A stretch of 54,647 nt of DNA from Bacteroidales bacterium Bact_22 (GTDB taxonomy: Bacteria > Bacteroidota > Bacteroidia > Bacteroidales > F082), in contig LUZN01000038.1 of assembly GCA_001603665.1 (NCBI GenBank), positions 1 through 54,647 on the forward strand, given 5' to 3'. The position numbers and the translations under genes are program-made. The notes under the pieces were generated by a model that made no database searches, was not told the DNA's origin, and saw nothing but the letters and a program-made list of their open reading frames with translations. Below, piece after piece: positions 40,568 through 50,534 of this stretch (within the stretch, counting starts at the first letter, position 1; the number at the start of each line of letters is the position of its first letter).

Positions 40568-43225
40568 CTAATCTATTGAGCCTCCTATTGAGAAGTGGAA
40601 CTGGCTACCGGAAGCCTCAGGAGCGCCAGGCACCTGGTCGAAGCCGTAACCCCAGTCGAGACCGAGCATTCCGAACATCGGGAGATAGATTCTCACGCCA
40701 AGACCGGCCGAACGGTAGAGGTCGAATGGGTTGAACTTGTCGAAACCGAGCCAGCAGTTACCGGCCTCCACGAAGGTGAGGGCATAGATCATTGCCGACG
40801 GGTTAAGAGTGAGCGGATAACGCAGCTCCATGGTGTATTTCGCGAAGATGTTACCACCTTCATTGCTGTTCAGAGAATAAGTAGGTGTCAAAGAAGTGTT
40901 GGCATAACCTCTCATGCCGATAAGCTCACGACCGTCGAAGTTATACGCGCCTGTTAAGCCATCGCCACCGAGGCAGAAACGCTGGAACGGAGTGATGCCA
41001 ATGTTCGGGTTGTAATAGCCGAGTAATCCGAAACGGGCGCGTGTCATTACGACCAACTTGTCGTAGATCTCAGTGTAAAGAGCAGCCTTGAATTTCCACT
41101 TGTGGAACTCAACCCAGTGGAATTTGGCGTCTTCGCGCTCATCAGGATCGGAGTATTTCTTCTCGTAGTCGACAGGATTGAATACCGAATACGGCGGCGT
41201 AACCTCAAGCGACAGGACAAACTCAGAGCCATAACGAGGATAAATCGGGTGGCTGGTCGAGTTACGTCCGAAGGTGATGTTATATCCGATAAGGTTAAAC
41301 TTACCGTTACCTGTACCGAAGTTGAAAATATTCTTATAATTGCTCAAGGTGTAACGGATCACGTTGACGCCGTTGTAAAGTGTGAAATAGTCGTCAGGCC
41401 ATTTCAGACGTGTTCCAATACCCGCCGAGACACCGGTCTGCTTGAAGATACCAGGCGTCGTGGTGTAAGTGTTCTTATAAGTCGAATGGTAAACCGACAC
41501 CGACAAGGCGTTAGGTTTCTTACCTCCAAGCCAAGGCTCGGTGAAGGTCACACCATAGTTGATATACGTCGTACCGTAGGTCTGGACCCTGAACGACAGC
41601 TTCTGTCCGTCGCCCGCAGGGATAGGCCTCCAAGCGTTTTTCTTAAAGAAGTTACGCAACGACACATTGTTGAGATTCAAGCCCAACGACAGCATCAGAC
41701 GGTTGTAGCCCCATCCTGCAGAGAGCTCGACCTGGTCGTTAGGCGTCTCCTCCACCACATAGTTGATATCCACAGTGCCGTCGGTCGGGTCAGGCTGGAT
41801 ATCGGGAACGAGTTTCTGGGCGTCGAAATACTGCAAAGCCGAGAGCTCACGCATGGTTCGCATGATATCGCTTCGACTGTACAGCTGTCCAGGACGCGTA
41901 TACATCTCACGGATGATGATCTTGTCGTTAGTCTTAGTGTTTCCTTTGACTATCACGCGTTTGATGGTCGCCTGCTCACCCTCGCTCATCCTCATCTCGA
42001 GGTCTATAGTGTCGTTCTCAACTCTAATCTCGACAGGATCGACGCGGAAGAACAGATATCCGTCGTCCATATACAATGACGACACGTCGTAGCCGCCCTC
42101 GCTATAAGTTAGATTCTCGTCGAGAAGCGCCTGGCTGTAGACGTCGCCCTTGCGGATGCCGAGCACCTTGTTGAGCGTGGCAGTGTCGTATTTGGTGTTT
42201 CCCACCCAAGTGATGTTACCGAAGTAATATTTATCACCTTCGTTGATAGTCAATGCGATACCGATATTTCTATCGTCCATCACATAAATCGAATCTTTCA
42301 CGATCTTGGCATCACGATAGCCTTTGTCGTTGTATTTCTTGATGATGAGTTTCTTATCGTCCTCAAAATTATCTTCATCGTAACGCGAAGCCTTGAATAT
42401 TCTCGGACGGATGTTTTCTGTAGTGTACCAAACGATTTCATCTTCGGCTGCCATAGGTCTGAAGGTGATGAGATCCCACACCGTGTTGATGAATGAGGCT
42501 CCGAGAGGAGTCAGCGGGTCGAACTTACCGCGACGTTTTGTCTCTTTCATGGCGCCACGGACCTGACCGTCGGACAGCACCTCGTTGCCGTTGACCACGA
42601 TCTCGCCGATTTTAACCTTATGTTTCTTGTCGACGTCGATAATCAGATAAACGTAGTTATCCATAGTGGTATCGGGCACTGCCGTCATTTTCACCTCAGT
42701 GTTGAGATAACCCTTGTCGGCATAATAATTCTTGACGATTCCCGACGTCTTGGTGTAGGTATGCTCTGTCGCGACATCGCCGCGCGTGATGTTGATTTTC
42801 TTTCTAAGTTCTTCAGCCTCAGAGCGTTTCACGCCTTTAAACGAGAATTTACTTATCCTCGGGCGTTCTTTCATATCGATATTGAGGAAGACCTTCCCTC
42901 CGACTTTCTGAGTCTGTGTTATCTGGATATCTTCAAAGAGGCCTTGATCCCACAAGTTTTTGATGGCTTGTGTGATCTTGTCGCCCGGCACCTTCACGGT
43001 CATGCCCACGCGTAGTCCCGACAGCATCACCACCACGGCTGGGTCGACATATTCAACACCGGTAACAGTGATTCCGCCGATTTCATACTCACGAGGGAAC
43101 GAATAATCGATTTCCGACAAGTCGTTACCCACTTGAATCTGAGCGTTTGCGACAAAGCCTGTCATGAGGAAAGCCCAGCATGACAAAACAATTGCAAATA
43201 TTTTAAGCCTCTTTAAAAAAGTCAT
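40568..43225 (-). CDS. bamA: Outer membrane protein assembly factor BamA
   Basis: A protein of 885 residues. After a signal peptide (ending TGFVANAQ) come five POTRA domains (about 50-470); the third to fifth include ERPRISKFSFKGVKR and KVKIGEIVVNGNEVL. A 16-strand Omp85 barrel ends at FHFSIGGSID. The barrel loop 6 motif appears as GMRGYAN (VRGY/F-type). BamA inserts barrels into the outer membrane. The ATG at 43225 is chosen, four bases after the uppS stop; an upstream in-frame start at 43249 would overlap uppS. Order uppS-bamA-ompH is conserved in Bacteroidota. Confidence 0.95.
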   Translation of the reverse strand: MTFLKRLKIFAIVLSCWAFLMTGFVANAQIQVGNDLSEIDYSFPREYEIGGITVTGVEYVDPAVVVMLSGLRVGMTVKVPGDKITQAIKNLWDQGLFEDIQITQTQKVGGKVFLNIDMKERPRISKFSFKGVKRSEAEELRKKINITRGDVATEHTYTKTSGIVKNYYADKGYLNTEVKMTAVPDTTMDNYVYLIIDVDKKHKVKIGEIVVNGNEVLSDGQVRGAMKETKRRGKFDPLTPLGASFINTVWDLITFRPMAAEDEIVWYTTENIRPRIFKASRYDEDNFEDDKKLIIKKYNDKGYRDAKIVKDSIYVMDDRNIGIALTINEGDKYYFGNITWVGNTKYDTATLNKVLGIRKGDVYSQALLDENLTYSEGGYDVSSLYMDDGYLFFRVDPVEIRVENDTIDLEMRMSEGEQATIKRVIVKGNTKTNDKIIIREMYTRPGQLYSRSDIMRTMRELSALQYFDAQKLVPDIQPDPTDGTVDINYVVEETPNDQVELSAGWGYNRLMLSLGLNLNNVSLRNFFKKNAWRPIPAGDGQKLSFRVQTYGTTYINYGVTFTEPWLGGKKPNALSVSVYHSTYKNTYTTTPGIFKQTGVSAGIGTRLKWPDDYFTLYNGVNVIRYTLSNYKNIFNFGTGNGKFNLIGYNITFGRNSTSHPIYPRYGSEFVLSLEVTPPYSVFNPVDYEKKYSDPDEREDAKFHWVEFHKWKFKAALYTEIYDKLVVMTRARFGLLGYYNPNIGITPFQRFCLGGDGLTGAYNFDGRELIGMRGYANTSLTPTYSLNSNEGGNIFAKYTMELRYPLTLNPSAMIYALTFVEAGNCWLGFDKFNPFDLYRSAGLGVRIYLPMFGMLGLDWGYGFDQVPGAPEASGSQFHFSIGGSID

Positions 43226-43229
43226 CTTC

Positions 43230-43976
43230 TCACTTTTTAATCTGTTCACTCGTCTTCCCGAACCTACGTTCTCTGCCCTGATAGTCGACTATCGCCTCGT
43301 ATAAATCCTCTTTTCCGAATTCAGGCCAATATTTCTTTGTGAAATAAAGCTCGGAATATGCTATCTGCCACAACAAATAATTGCTGATTCTCTCCTCCCC
43401 GCTCGTACGTATCAGCAAGTCGGGATCAGGCATGCCCGCAGTAGCCAAATGATTGTTAATCAATGCCTCATCGACTTGTTCCGGATTGATCTTACCTTCT
43501 TTGACTTCTGTGGCGATATCCTTCACCATCTTCGTCAGCTCCCAACGACTTGAGTAGCTGAGACAGAGGGTAAGAGTCATGCGGGTGTTGTTCTTAGTGT
43601 TGTCGATGGCGTACATCAGAGCGTCGTATTGCGACTTCGGAAGACGTTTTAAATCACCTATCGCGTTAAGACGTATATTATTGTCGTTCAATGTCTTAAG
43701 TTCATTTTTCAATGCATTGGTAAGCAGTGTCATCAGTGCATCGACCTCGAATGACGAACGGTTCCAGTTTTCCGTCGAGAAAGCGTATAGGGTAAGATAT
43801 TTCACGCCCAGTTCGGCGCATGCCTCTGTGGTGTTACGCACGGCGTCGACGCCATGCTGGTGACCGAAGACACGCATCTTGCCTTGCTGTTTTGCCCAGC
43901 GTCCGTTGCCATCCATGATGATGGCGATGTGCTGCGGCAGGCGTTCCATGATTATCTTATCTTTCAGACTTTCCAT
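43230..43976 (-). CDS. uppS: Isoprenyl transferase (undecaprenyl-PP synthase)
   Basis: A protein of 248 residues, a cis-prenyltransferase that makes the C55 carrier lipid for peptidoglycan and glycan export. The motif [16 protein letters not shown] carries the catalytic Asp. [12 protein letters not shown] and [20 protein letters not shown] are also conserved. The ATG at 43976 overlaps the TGA of the PorG-like gene by one base; the preceding in-frame TTG is not preferred. Confidence 0.95.
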   Translation of the reverse strand: MESLKDKIIMERLPQHIAIIMDGNGRWAKQQGKMRVFGHQHGVDAVRNTTEACAELGVKYLTLYAFSTENWNRSSFEVDALMTLLTNALKNELKTLNDNNIRLNAIGDLKRLPKSQYDALMYAIDNTKNNTRMTLTLCLSYSSRWELTKMVKDIATEVKEGKINPEQVDEALINNHLATAGMPDPDLLIRTSGEERISNYLLWQIAYSELYFTKKYWPEFGKEDLYEAIVDYQGRERRFGKTSEQIKK

Positions 43977-44860
43977 CAATCGTAGTTTTTATATCTTTCT
44001 TTTTTGTTACAGTCGTCGCCATTAGGGAGGTTGAACTTATAAGTTATCGAGATATTGAGATATCCGTACCAGTCGATATCGGCTTTATTGCCGCGTTGGA
44101 GATACTCCTTGTCGTTCTGGCTTGGATGATCGGGATCATTAGTAAATCCTGAAGGATCGGAATAATTGATCCATTCCGGACGCTCACCATTGTAATTATA
44201 TGTCGGATAGTAGGCGTGGCAGTCGTCGAGCCAGTCGGTGAGAGCCAGGTCCCAGCGCCACTCCAGCGCCATTCCTAATCTTCCGCTCACGCTGTATTTC
44301 ACGCCAACGCCAAACGGGATAGAGACTGCGTATCTGCTGTATTTCGCATCTCCGTCACTGATATCGTTGCCACCTTCGTCGCTGAATCCGCTGACGTCAG
44401 TCAGAACGTTATACAACTCCTTGCCATCGTCGGCTTTCGGGTTGAAATGCAGCACCGAGATACCTCCGAAGAGATACGGCGAGAGGCCGTTACGCTTACT
44501 TCCCGTGAAATAGTCGAAGAAGTTGAACTCGGCGATGAGGGCGATGTCATGCACCTTGGTGTTGAACGACAGACCGCGTTCGGGACGATATCCCGAGGCT
44601 TTGTCGCTGTTTTTAAGATTCAGGTTTGAATACGTGAGGCGGAAAGCCCAGCGGGTGCCATCGTAGTAACGCACGAGCGCTCCCCATCCGAGGTCACTTT
44701 GCACGAAAGGCTTATTAGGGTTGATGTCACCCATGTAATACGACAGTCCGACGGAGCCGCCCACTTCCATAACCTGGGCTCGCGCCGTCATAGGAGCAAG
44801 AAATTGTCCGATTGTCAGGACAATCAACGCAACGATAAGATGTTTTTTACAATTCTTCAT
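43976..44860 (-). CDS. PorG-like / DUF6089 outer membrane protein
   Basis: A protein of 294 residues with a signal peptide (APMTARAQ) and a small barrel pattern. [20 protein letters not shown] and [11 protein letters not shown] are typical of DUF6089. In Porphyromonas the equivalent gene porG sits directly before uppS and bamA and encodes a T9SS outer membrane component; the same order here, plus a T9SS cargo protein at 5178-6941, supports that role. DUF6089 proteins also occur outside T9SS hosts, so the assignment is probable rather than certain. Promoter box at 44921-44928. Confidence 0.75.
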   Translation of the reverse strand: MKNCKKHLIVALIVLTIGQFLAPMTARAQVMEVGGSVGLSYYMGDINPNKPFVQSDLGWGALVRYYDGTRWAFRLTYSNLNLKNSDKASGYRPERGLSFNTKVHDIALIAEFNFFDYFTGSKRNGLSPYLFGGISVLHFNPKADDGKELYNVLTDVSGFSDEGGNDISDGDAKYSRYAVSIPFGVGVKYSVSGRLGMALEWRWDLALTDWLDDCHAYYPTYNYNGERPEWINYSDPSGFTNDPDHPSQNDKEYLQRGNKADIDWYGYLNISITYKFNLPNGDDCNKKERYKNYD

Positions 44861-44920
44861 TCGTTTAAAATTCTTTTCCTATTGATAGACAGTCGTTTAA
44901 ACTTTTACGCAATAAACTTA

Positions 44921-44928
44921 CAAATTTA
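44921..44928 (-). promoter_or_regulatory. -7 promoter box for porG-uppS-bamA-ompH
   Basis: TAAATTTG on the minus strand, 60 bases before the ATG at 44860. Confidence 0.6.
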
Positions 44929-44960
44929 CGAATTTTTGCGATAACCTCCACAAAAATTTT

Positions 44961-45845
44961 CTAATTTCTTACATCGTTTCCCCAAAGCAGTTTTTTTCTG
45001 ATTGCCTCGAAGAAATCTTTGCCTGGCAGTTTCACCATATTGAAAGTGAAATCAGCCTTTTTGACTTCGAGTTGTAAACTCTTGTCTACCAATTTAGTAC
45101 GTGAGTCAAGGCTCAGGTCGTAGGCGTCGCAGCGACCGTCAACCTTGATTTTCACGACGCTTTTATCGGATATAACGACCGGACGTACGCTTAAATTGTG
45201 TGCGGATATAGGAGTTATCAAAAAACTGTCATTATTTGGTGCCACGATAGGTCCACCGGCGCTCAGCGAGTAGGCTGTCGAGCCCGTCGGGGTGGCGAGG
45301 ATGAGTCCGTCGGCCCAGTAGGTGTTGAGCAGCTTGTCGTCGACGAAGACCTGTATCACGATGAGCGAGCTGCCGTCTTTACGCATGACGCTGAGCTCAT
45401 TGAGGGCGTAGTTGATGCCGTTAAAACGTTGTTTCTCGCCGACAAGCTCGAGCAGCGAGCGTTTCTCGACTTCATAGTCGCCTTTCAGTATCTTATGCAC
45501 CGCGTCGAGAGTCTCATCCGACGACACGCTCGACAGAAATCCCAGTCGGCCCATGTTGATGCCTAGCACCGGGATGGCTGTGTCGCGCACATACTCAACA
45601 GAGTCAAGCATGGTGCCGTCGCCGCCAAACGAAAACAGCACGTCGGCTTTGCCTTTCAACTGTTCGTACGAGTTAAACGTCTGATAGTCAGTGCCTTTGT
45701 CGGAGCATCTCTTGACGTCGTCCAACAGTCCGGTGAAGACCAGCGTCTCAGTGCGTGCCTCTTTCAATACGCGCATGACTTCTTTCATAAGTCCGTCATA
45801 ATCAGGGCCGAAGCCTCTGCCATACAATGCGATTCTCATACTCAT
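44961..45845 (-). CDS. nadK: NAD kinase
   Basis: A protein of 294 residues that phosphorylates NAD to NADP. The motif FSFGGDGTMLDSV carries the catalytic GGDG. GINMGRLGFLSSV and TPTGSTAYSLSAGGPIV are conserved. It lies 12 bases after the short Omp85 gene and has no separate promoter box, so it is last in an rsgA-Omp85-nadK operon. Confidence 0.96.
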   Translation of the reverse strand: MSMRIALYGRGFGPDYDGLMKEVMRVLKEARTETLVFTGLLDDVKRCSDKGTDYQTFNSYEQLKGKADVLFSFGGDGTMLDSVEYVRDTAIPVLGINMGRLGFLSSVSSDETLDAVHKILKGDYEVEKRSLLELVGEKQRFNGINYALNELSVMRKDGSSLIVIQVFVDDKLLNTYWADGLILATPTGSTAYSLSAGGPIVAPNNDSFLITPISAHNLSVRPVVISDKSVVKIKVDGRCDAYDLSLDSRTKLVDKSLQLEVKKADFTFNMVKLPGKDFFEAIRKKLLWGNDVRN

Positions 45846-45857
45846 AATGTTTTCGTA

Positions 45858-47249
45858 TTAGATTGGAGCCACGAGATGGACGAAGAAACCCGACTCGCCC
45901 AAAGCGTTAACGCCGTACTCCAATCGCAATACTTTATCGTAATACGTAACAAAATCTATGCCAAAACCTGTTCCATAGATAAATTTATTTGCAATTCTCG
46001 TGTCAAACCCCTGCGGAATCACGACATCCCAAGTGTATGCAAAATCGAAAAACAGATTCAGATACAGTGCAAGATGTATCTTTCCAAACCTATCATTTTT
46101 GATGAAAGGCAGGTGTTTCGTTACAGGTTTTAATATCTCAAACTTCAAATTATTCTTGCAAATAGCATAATTCAAGGCGTCGACAACGTAAAGGTCGAAG
46201 GCTCTGACGTAGTCGTTATGATAGCCGAAGCCCTGCGATAAGAAATAAGGGGCTTTATTGGTGTCAGACACCTTTGTCGTGATGTTTGAAGCCCAGTAGA
46301 AACGGCCGCTGATAGGAGTATACCAGTCGGCTGTGACCTTTGTGTAGAACAAATCGGGCGAATATTCGAACAATCCCAGACCGATTTTCGTCATCTCCAA
46401 TTCAAAATAATGGCCATCGAGAGGATAGTTATGATCGTCGCGGTAGTCGTTTTTGAATATCGCCGATAGGGTGAAATACTGAAAACGTGTTCCTTCAGGG
46501 TTGGCGAAGTCGATATTTAACTTCGGAAGACTGTCGTTAAACGTCCTGTCGTTATAATTAAGCTGAAGGAACAGCTTATTGCGATAGCCGAATCGGTAAT
46601 AAGGCATAATTGATGCGTAAAACGACTCATGTGCATATTCATCTTCACCCTTAAAATACTTGACTTTATCGTCTTCAGTAATGTAAGCCACTTCCCTATT
46701 GCGGGTGTAACCTACCGATGCTTTGATGCCAAGTCGTTGTCTATAAGTGAGATACGGGATATCGTAGGTCAGACCGTAGTTTTGGTTGTATCCTCCGATT
46801 ATCGTAAGGTCGAGTTCATGTTTCAGTCCCCAGAGGTTATTATAAACAAGGTCAAAACCATAGCTCATTCGTGCGATATTGTCGGCCTCGTACCACGATC
46901 TCAGGTTTCTGTCGGCATATGCCAGATAAGGAATCGGCCACAGATACCAACGCTCAACCACGCTGATTGTCAATGATTTAGTATTTGCATTATCAGGATC
47001 ATCGGTCCAATCGAAATCAACGAAGTTGAAAAGGGAGCAGTTCAGAAGATTTTCGCGACTTTCTTTTATCGTCTCTTCAGAGCATATCGTGTCACCTTCA
47101 CGGAAGAGCATTTCCCTGTACATTGTCGATGGTTTCGTTACTTTATTGCCGACGAAGTTAATCTTCGAGACTACAAAACAGCTGTCCTGCTGTTGCGCGA
47201 ACGTCACAACAGATAACATCAGAAGCAGTATGGCCAGCAATCTCTTCAT
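45858..47249 (-). CDS. Short BamA/TamA-type (Omp85) outer membrane protein
   Basis: A protein of 463 residues. The signal peptide is followed by a single POTRA-like domain (about 25-105, SKINFVGNKVTKPSTMYREM at its start). A barrel of the Omp85 surface-antigen type follows, ending FFVHLVAPI. Full BamA is encoded at 40568-43225, so this is a separate, minimal paralogue of unknown cargo. The ATG at 47249 opens the signal peptide (MKRLLAILLL) and is seven bases after the rsgA stop; an ATG at 47264 would overlap it. Confidence 0.78.
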   Translation of the reverse strand: MKRLLAILLLMLSVVTFAQQQDSCFVVSKINFVGNKVTKPSTMYREMLFREGDTICSEETIKESRENLLNCSLFNFVDFDWTDDPDNANTKSLTISVVERWYLWPIPYLAYADRNLRSWYEADNIARMSYGFDLVYNNLWGLKHELDLTIIGGYNQNYGLTYDIPYLTYRQRLGIKASVGYTRNREVAYITEDDKVKYFKGEDEYAHESFYASIMPYYRFGYRNKLFLQLNYNDRTFNDSLPKLNIDFANPEGTRFQYFTLSAIFKNDYRDDHNYPLDGHYFELEMTKIGLGLFEYSPDLFYTKVTADWYTPISGRFYWASNITTKVSDTNKAPYFLSQGFGYHNDYVRAFDLYVVDALNYAICKNNLKFEILKPVTKHLPFIKNDRFGKIHLALYLNLFFDFAYTWDVVIPQGFDTRIANKFIYGTGFGIDFVTYYDKVLRLEYGVNALGESGFFVHLVAPI

Positions 47250-47256
47250 CCGACAA

Positions 47257-48165
47257 TCAATCATCCATCATGTTACAATAGTTTTCGTAGCGCCAGTCGG
47301 CGATAAGGCCTTGTTCCACTGCGTTTTTAATGGCGCAGTGCGGCTCATGCAGATGTGTGCAGTTGTTGAAGCGGCACTCGTGCATCAGGGCGCGCATCTC
47401 GGGGAAACGCTGAGCCAGCGTCTCCTTCTCCATATCATAAAGTGCGAATTCCTTAATGCCAGGAGTATCAATGATATAGCCTCCAAAGCCCAGTTCATAC
47501 ATCTGAGCGAAGGTGGTGGTATGCTTACCTTTTTCGTGCACCTCCGATATCTCACCCACTCTGATGCTGAGATTCGGGTCGAGCCTGTTGACCAGAGCCG
47601 ACTTTCCCACTCCCGAATGACCAGAGAACATGCTCATCTTATCCTTCATTATCGCTTTCAGCCTGTCGCAGTTTTGTCCAGTCTTTGCTGAAATCACAAA
47701 CGATTCGTAGCCGATGGCGTTATACACCTTCATCAACTGTTCGGCCATGACGTTTTGTTCATCATCGTAGATGTCGCATTTGTTAAAAACGATAACAACC
47801 GGGATATGATATGCTTCCGCAGTCACTGTAAACCTGTCGATGAAACCTGTCGACGTCCTTGGCTGTGCTATGGTAGCCACGAGTATCGCCTGGTCAACAT
47901 TCGACGCTATGATGTGCGACTCTTTAGAGAGGTTCACCGACTTACGCACTATCACGTTGGTGCGCGGTAGGATCTTATCGATAACGCAAGTATCCTTGTC
48001 GCGTTCCTTTTCATAGTTCACGAGATCGCCAACAGCCACAGGGTTTGTGGTGCGAAGACCATCGAGGCGTATCTTGCCTCTCAGACGGCATAGCACCACC
48101 TCTCCGGCGTCGTTGCGAACGTCGTACCAGCTTCCTGTTGACTTGATTACTCTACCTATGGGCAT
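47257..48165 (-). CDS. rsgA: Ribosome small subunit-dependent GTPase A
   Basis: A protein of 302 residues, a circularly permuted GTPase that helps mature the 30S subunit. An N-terminal OB fold (about 1-65) precedes the GTPase, in which G4 (NKCDIYDD) comes before G1 (GHSGVGKSALVNRL) and G3 (DTPGIKEF). The C-terminal zinc site is CRFNNCTHLHEPHC. It is first gene of its operon, with promoter at 48185-48193. Confidence 0.97.
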   Translation of the reverse strand: MPIGRVIKSTGSWYDVRNDAGEVVLCRLRGKIRLDGLRTTNPVAVGDLVNYEKERDKDTCVIDKILPRTNVIVRKSVNLSKESHIIASNVDQAILVATIAQPRTSTGFIDRFTVTAEAYHIPVVIVFNKCDIYDDEQNVMAEQLMKVYNAIGYESFVISAKTGQNCDRLKAIMKDKMSMFSGHSGVGKSALVNRLDPNLSIRVGEISEVHEKGKHTTTFAQMYELGFGGYIIDTPGIKEFALYDMEKETLAQRFPEMRALMHECRFNNCTHLHEPHCAIKNAVEQGLIADWRYENYCNMMDD

Positions 48166-48184
48166 CCCTGCGCTAAATAACGGT

Positions 48185-48193
48185 GCAAAGATA
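48185..48193 (-). promoter_or_regulatory. -7 promoter box for rsgA operon
   Basis: TATCTTTGC on the minus strand, 19 bases before the ATG at 48165. Confidence 0.72.
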
Positions 48194-48223
48194 CAGATTT
48201 TTATTTAATTATAATAAAAAGCA

Positions 48224-49321
48224 TCACAACTTTTGATAACGTTTTCCCGGCAAGGCAGTCAAAACCCCGTCAAACTCCAATGAAAGCAACACTGAAGCAA
48301 TCTTCGACGGCGTCAAATCAGTCCCGACGATGATGTCATCGAGATGAACGATATTTTTGTCTTCAAAAACATCCATTATTATCTTTTCTTCATCGCTAAA
48401 ATCGCGGAACAAACGCATTTGCTTAGCCACAACTTTGGTATCGATATCCCAGCGCATGAAATATCTGATATCGGCAGCATTTGTTATAAGAGTGGCCTTG
48501 TTTGTCCTGATGAGATGGTTACATCCTTCGCTATACAGATCGCCTATCTTTCCAGGCACCGCAAACACCTCACGGTCGTAGGAATTTGCCAACTCAGCCG
48601 TTATCATAGCGCCTCCTTTCAATGCGCTCTCGACGACCACCAGACAGTCGACCATTCCCGCCACAATACGGTTACGTTGTGGAAAATTTCCTTTGTCAGG
48701 CTTTGTTCCGCTCATGAATTCCGTCAATATACCTCCTTTCTCAAGCATTTTTGTTGCCAAATTTTTATTCTCAGCCGGATAAATAGTGTGCATCCCGTTG
48801 CCAATCACCCCAACGGTAGCAAGGTCATATTTTAAAGCGGCCATATGCGACGCCGCGTCAACTCCATATGCTAAGCCACTGATTATCAATATATTACTAG
48901 CTGATAAATCTTCAACAATCTGTTCAGTGACTACACGTCCATAGTCGGTAATGTTGCGCGTTCCGACCACGCCGACCACTTTCTCGGCATTCAAATCGGC
49001 ATTGCCTTTGTAATAAAGCACCAGCGGACTGTCGTGACAATGCTGCAGACGTTTCGGATATTCATGGTCGAGGTAAAACAGCACCTTTATACCGTTCTCC
49101 TCGACGAACTTCATTTCCTTTTCCGCGCGAAGCATAATCTCTTTAGAATCAAGACTTTGCATAATGCTTTCAGTCATACCGCTGATTTTGCTCAAGGCGT
49201 CTTTCTTTTCACAAAACACGGCCTCGGCGCCTCCGCAGTAGGCTACCAACTTCTTACCATTTACATATCCAATACCTGGAATTAGCGTAAGAGCTATTTC
49301 GTATAGTTTTTGATCTGTCAT
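48224..49321 (-). CDS. dprA: DNA-processing protein DprA
   Basis: A protein of 365 residues that loads RecA on incoming single-stranded DNA in transformation. It has an N-terminal helix-hairpin-like part (LTLIPGIGYVNGKKL), a Rossmann-like core (VVGTRNITDYGR, LIISGLAYGVDAASH, GVIGNGMHTIYPAENK), and a C-terminal winged helix (HLDDIIVGTDLTPSKIASVL). Its -7 box ends three bases before the ATG. No other competence gene is in the window. Confidence 0.95.
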   Translation of the reverse strand: MTDQKLYEIALTLIPGIGYVNGKKLVAYCGGAEAVFCEKKDALSKISGMTESIMQSLDSKEIMLRAEKEMKFVEENGIKVLFYLDHEYPKRLQHCHDSPLVLYYKGNADLNAEKVVGVVGTRNITDYGRVVTEQIVEDLSASNILIISGLAYGVDAASHMAALKYDLATVGVIGNGMHTIYPAENKNLATKMLEKGGILTEFMSGTKPDKGNFPQRNRIVAGMVDCLVVVESALKGGAMITAELANSYDREVFAVPGKIGDLYSEGCNHLIRTNKATLITNAADIRYFMRWDIDTKVVAKQMRLFRDFSDEEKIIMDVFEDKNIVHLDDIIVGTDLTPSKIASVLLSLEFDGVLTALPGKRYQKL

Positions 49322-49324
49322 GGC

Positions 49325-49333
49325 GCAAAATTA
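49325..49333 (-). promoter_or_regulatory. -7 promoter box touching dprA start
   Basis: TAATTTTGC then GCC then ATG on the minus strand, predicting a leaderless mRNA. Confidence 0.6.
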
Positions 49334-49429
49334 AGCATTATTTTGATACGTTTTCTTCCAAATTAATGCAAGTTATGTTAATTTTTGTTTACAATGTAAA
49401 AAACTACACTTTTATATCGATAAAAGCGT

Positions 49430-49438
49430 TATTTTTGC
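49430..49438 (+). promoter_or_regulatory. -7 promoter box for glycosyltransferase-lgt
   Basis: TATTTTTGC, 12 bases before the GTG at 49451. Confidence 0.68.
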
Positions 49439-49450
49439 AAAAAATATATC

Positions 49451-50533
49451 GTGGAAAAGAATATTCTGATATGTCCACTTAACTGGGGATTGGGTCATGC
49501 AACCCGTTGTGTGCCAATCATTAAGGCTTTGACTAATCAAGGCCACAAGGTGATTATTGCCGCCGACAAAGGGCCTCTGGCATTTCTGCAAAAAGCGTTC
49601 CCCGAATTGGAATTCATCGATCTGCCGGGATTTGAACCTGTTTACAGCAAGTCGAACACCCAGGTTTTCAAGATGATGGCAGCATTCCCAAGGGCTTTGA
49701 GAGCTTTCAGAAGAGACCACAAAGCGGTGGAGGCCATAGTCAAGAGTCACAACATCGACATAGTGATTTCCGACAACCGTTTCGGCTGCTGGAGCAAGGA
49801 AGTGCACTCAGTTTACATCACGCATCAGATTCACATCCAGGTGCCAAGACTATGGCGTTGGGCGACTCCTATTATTAATACTTTCAACAACAGCTACATC
49901 AATAAATACGACGAGGTTTGGATTCCTGACTATGAAGACGACCCATCGCTGGCCGGCAAGCTGTCGCATCCTGTGAAAAGAAGCATAAAAAGAGAATATT
50001 TGGGAATTTTAAGCCGTTTTGATATTATTAATCAGGAAGTTACAGAGAAAAGTTACAAATATATGGTTATTTTGTCGGGTCCGGAGCCGCAAAGAACTAT
50101 TTTTGAAGATCTTGTCTTAAAACAGGCTAAAGATATAAAAGATAAAGTGTTGATACTCAGGGCAAAACCCGAGAGTAGCGAACTTCCGAAAGATATACCA
50201 GAAAATGTCAAGATGTTTAATCATGCCGACGATGCGACGTTCGTGAAACTCGTCAACAGCTCCGAAAACATCATCTGCCGTGGCGGTTATTCATCGTTGA
50301 TGGACCTCGTCAGACTGGGTCGTAGCGCGTATCTGGTGCCGACGCCGGGTCAGACCGAGCAGGAATATCTGGCGAGACATCTGTGTAAAGAAGGATATTT
50401 TGAAAGATGCGAACAGTCTGATTTTCAATTGGAAAAGGTTGTCACACCTGAAATTTCGATGAGAGAAAGACTGAGAGACAACGTCAGTGCAGTTGATGAT
50501 TTCATACAGATTTGGACAGAAAATTTGAGTTAA
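49451..50533 (+). CDS. Glycosyltransferase family protein (MJ1255/GT-B type)
   Basis: A protein of 360 residues. LICPLNWGLGHATRCVPIIK at the N-terminus is the GT-B donor-side opening of the MJ1255-like family. A C-terminal nucleotide-sugar region follows (about 210-330, with IICRGGYSSLMDLVRLGR and PTPGQTEQEYLARHL). The sugar and acceptor are unknown. It starts with GTG; no nearby in-frame ATG opens the conserved N-terminus. It is followed after one base by lgt. Confidence 0.85.
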   Translation: MEKNILICPLNWGLGHATRCVPIIKALTNQGHKVIIAADKGPLAFLQKAFPELEFIDLPGFEPVYSKSNTQVFKMMAAFPRALRAFRRDHKAVEAIVKSHNIDIVISDNRFGCWSKEVHSVYITHQIHIQVPRLWRWATPIINTFNNSYINKYDEVWIPDYEDDPSLAGKLSHPVKRSIKREYLGILSRFDIINQEVTEKSYKYMVILSGPEPQRTIFEDLVLKQAKDIKDKVLILRAKPESSELPKDIPENVKMFNHADDATFVKLVNSSENIICRGGYSSLMDLVRLGRSAYLVPTPGQTEQEYLARHLCKEGYFERCEQSDFQLEKVVTPEISMRERLRDNVSAVDDFIQIWTENLS

Positions 50534-50534
50534 A

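Noticed and set aside
48198..48220. Hairpin after dprA as a terminator
   Set aside because: TTTTTATT pairs with AATAAAAA but the stem is only A-T pairs, with no T-run after it on the minus strand; too weak to call.
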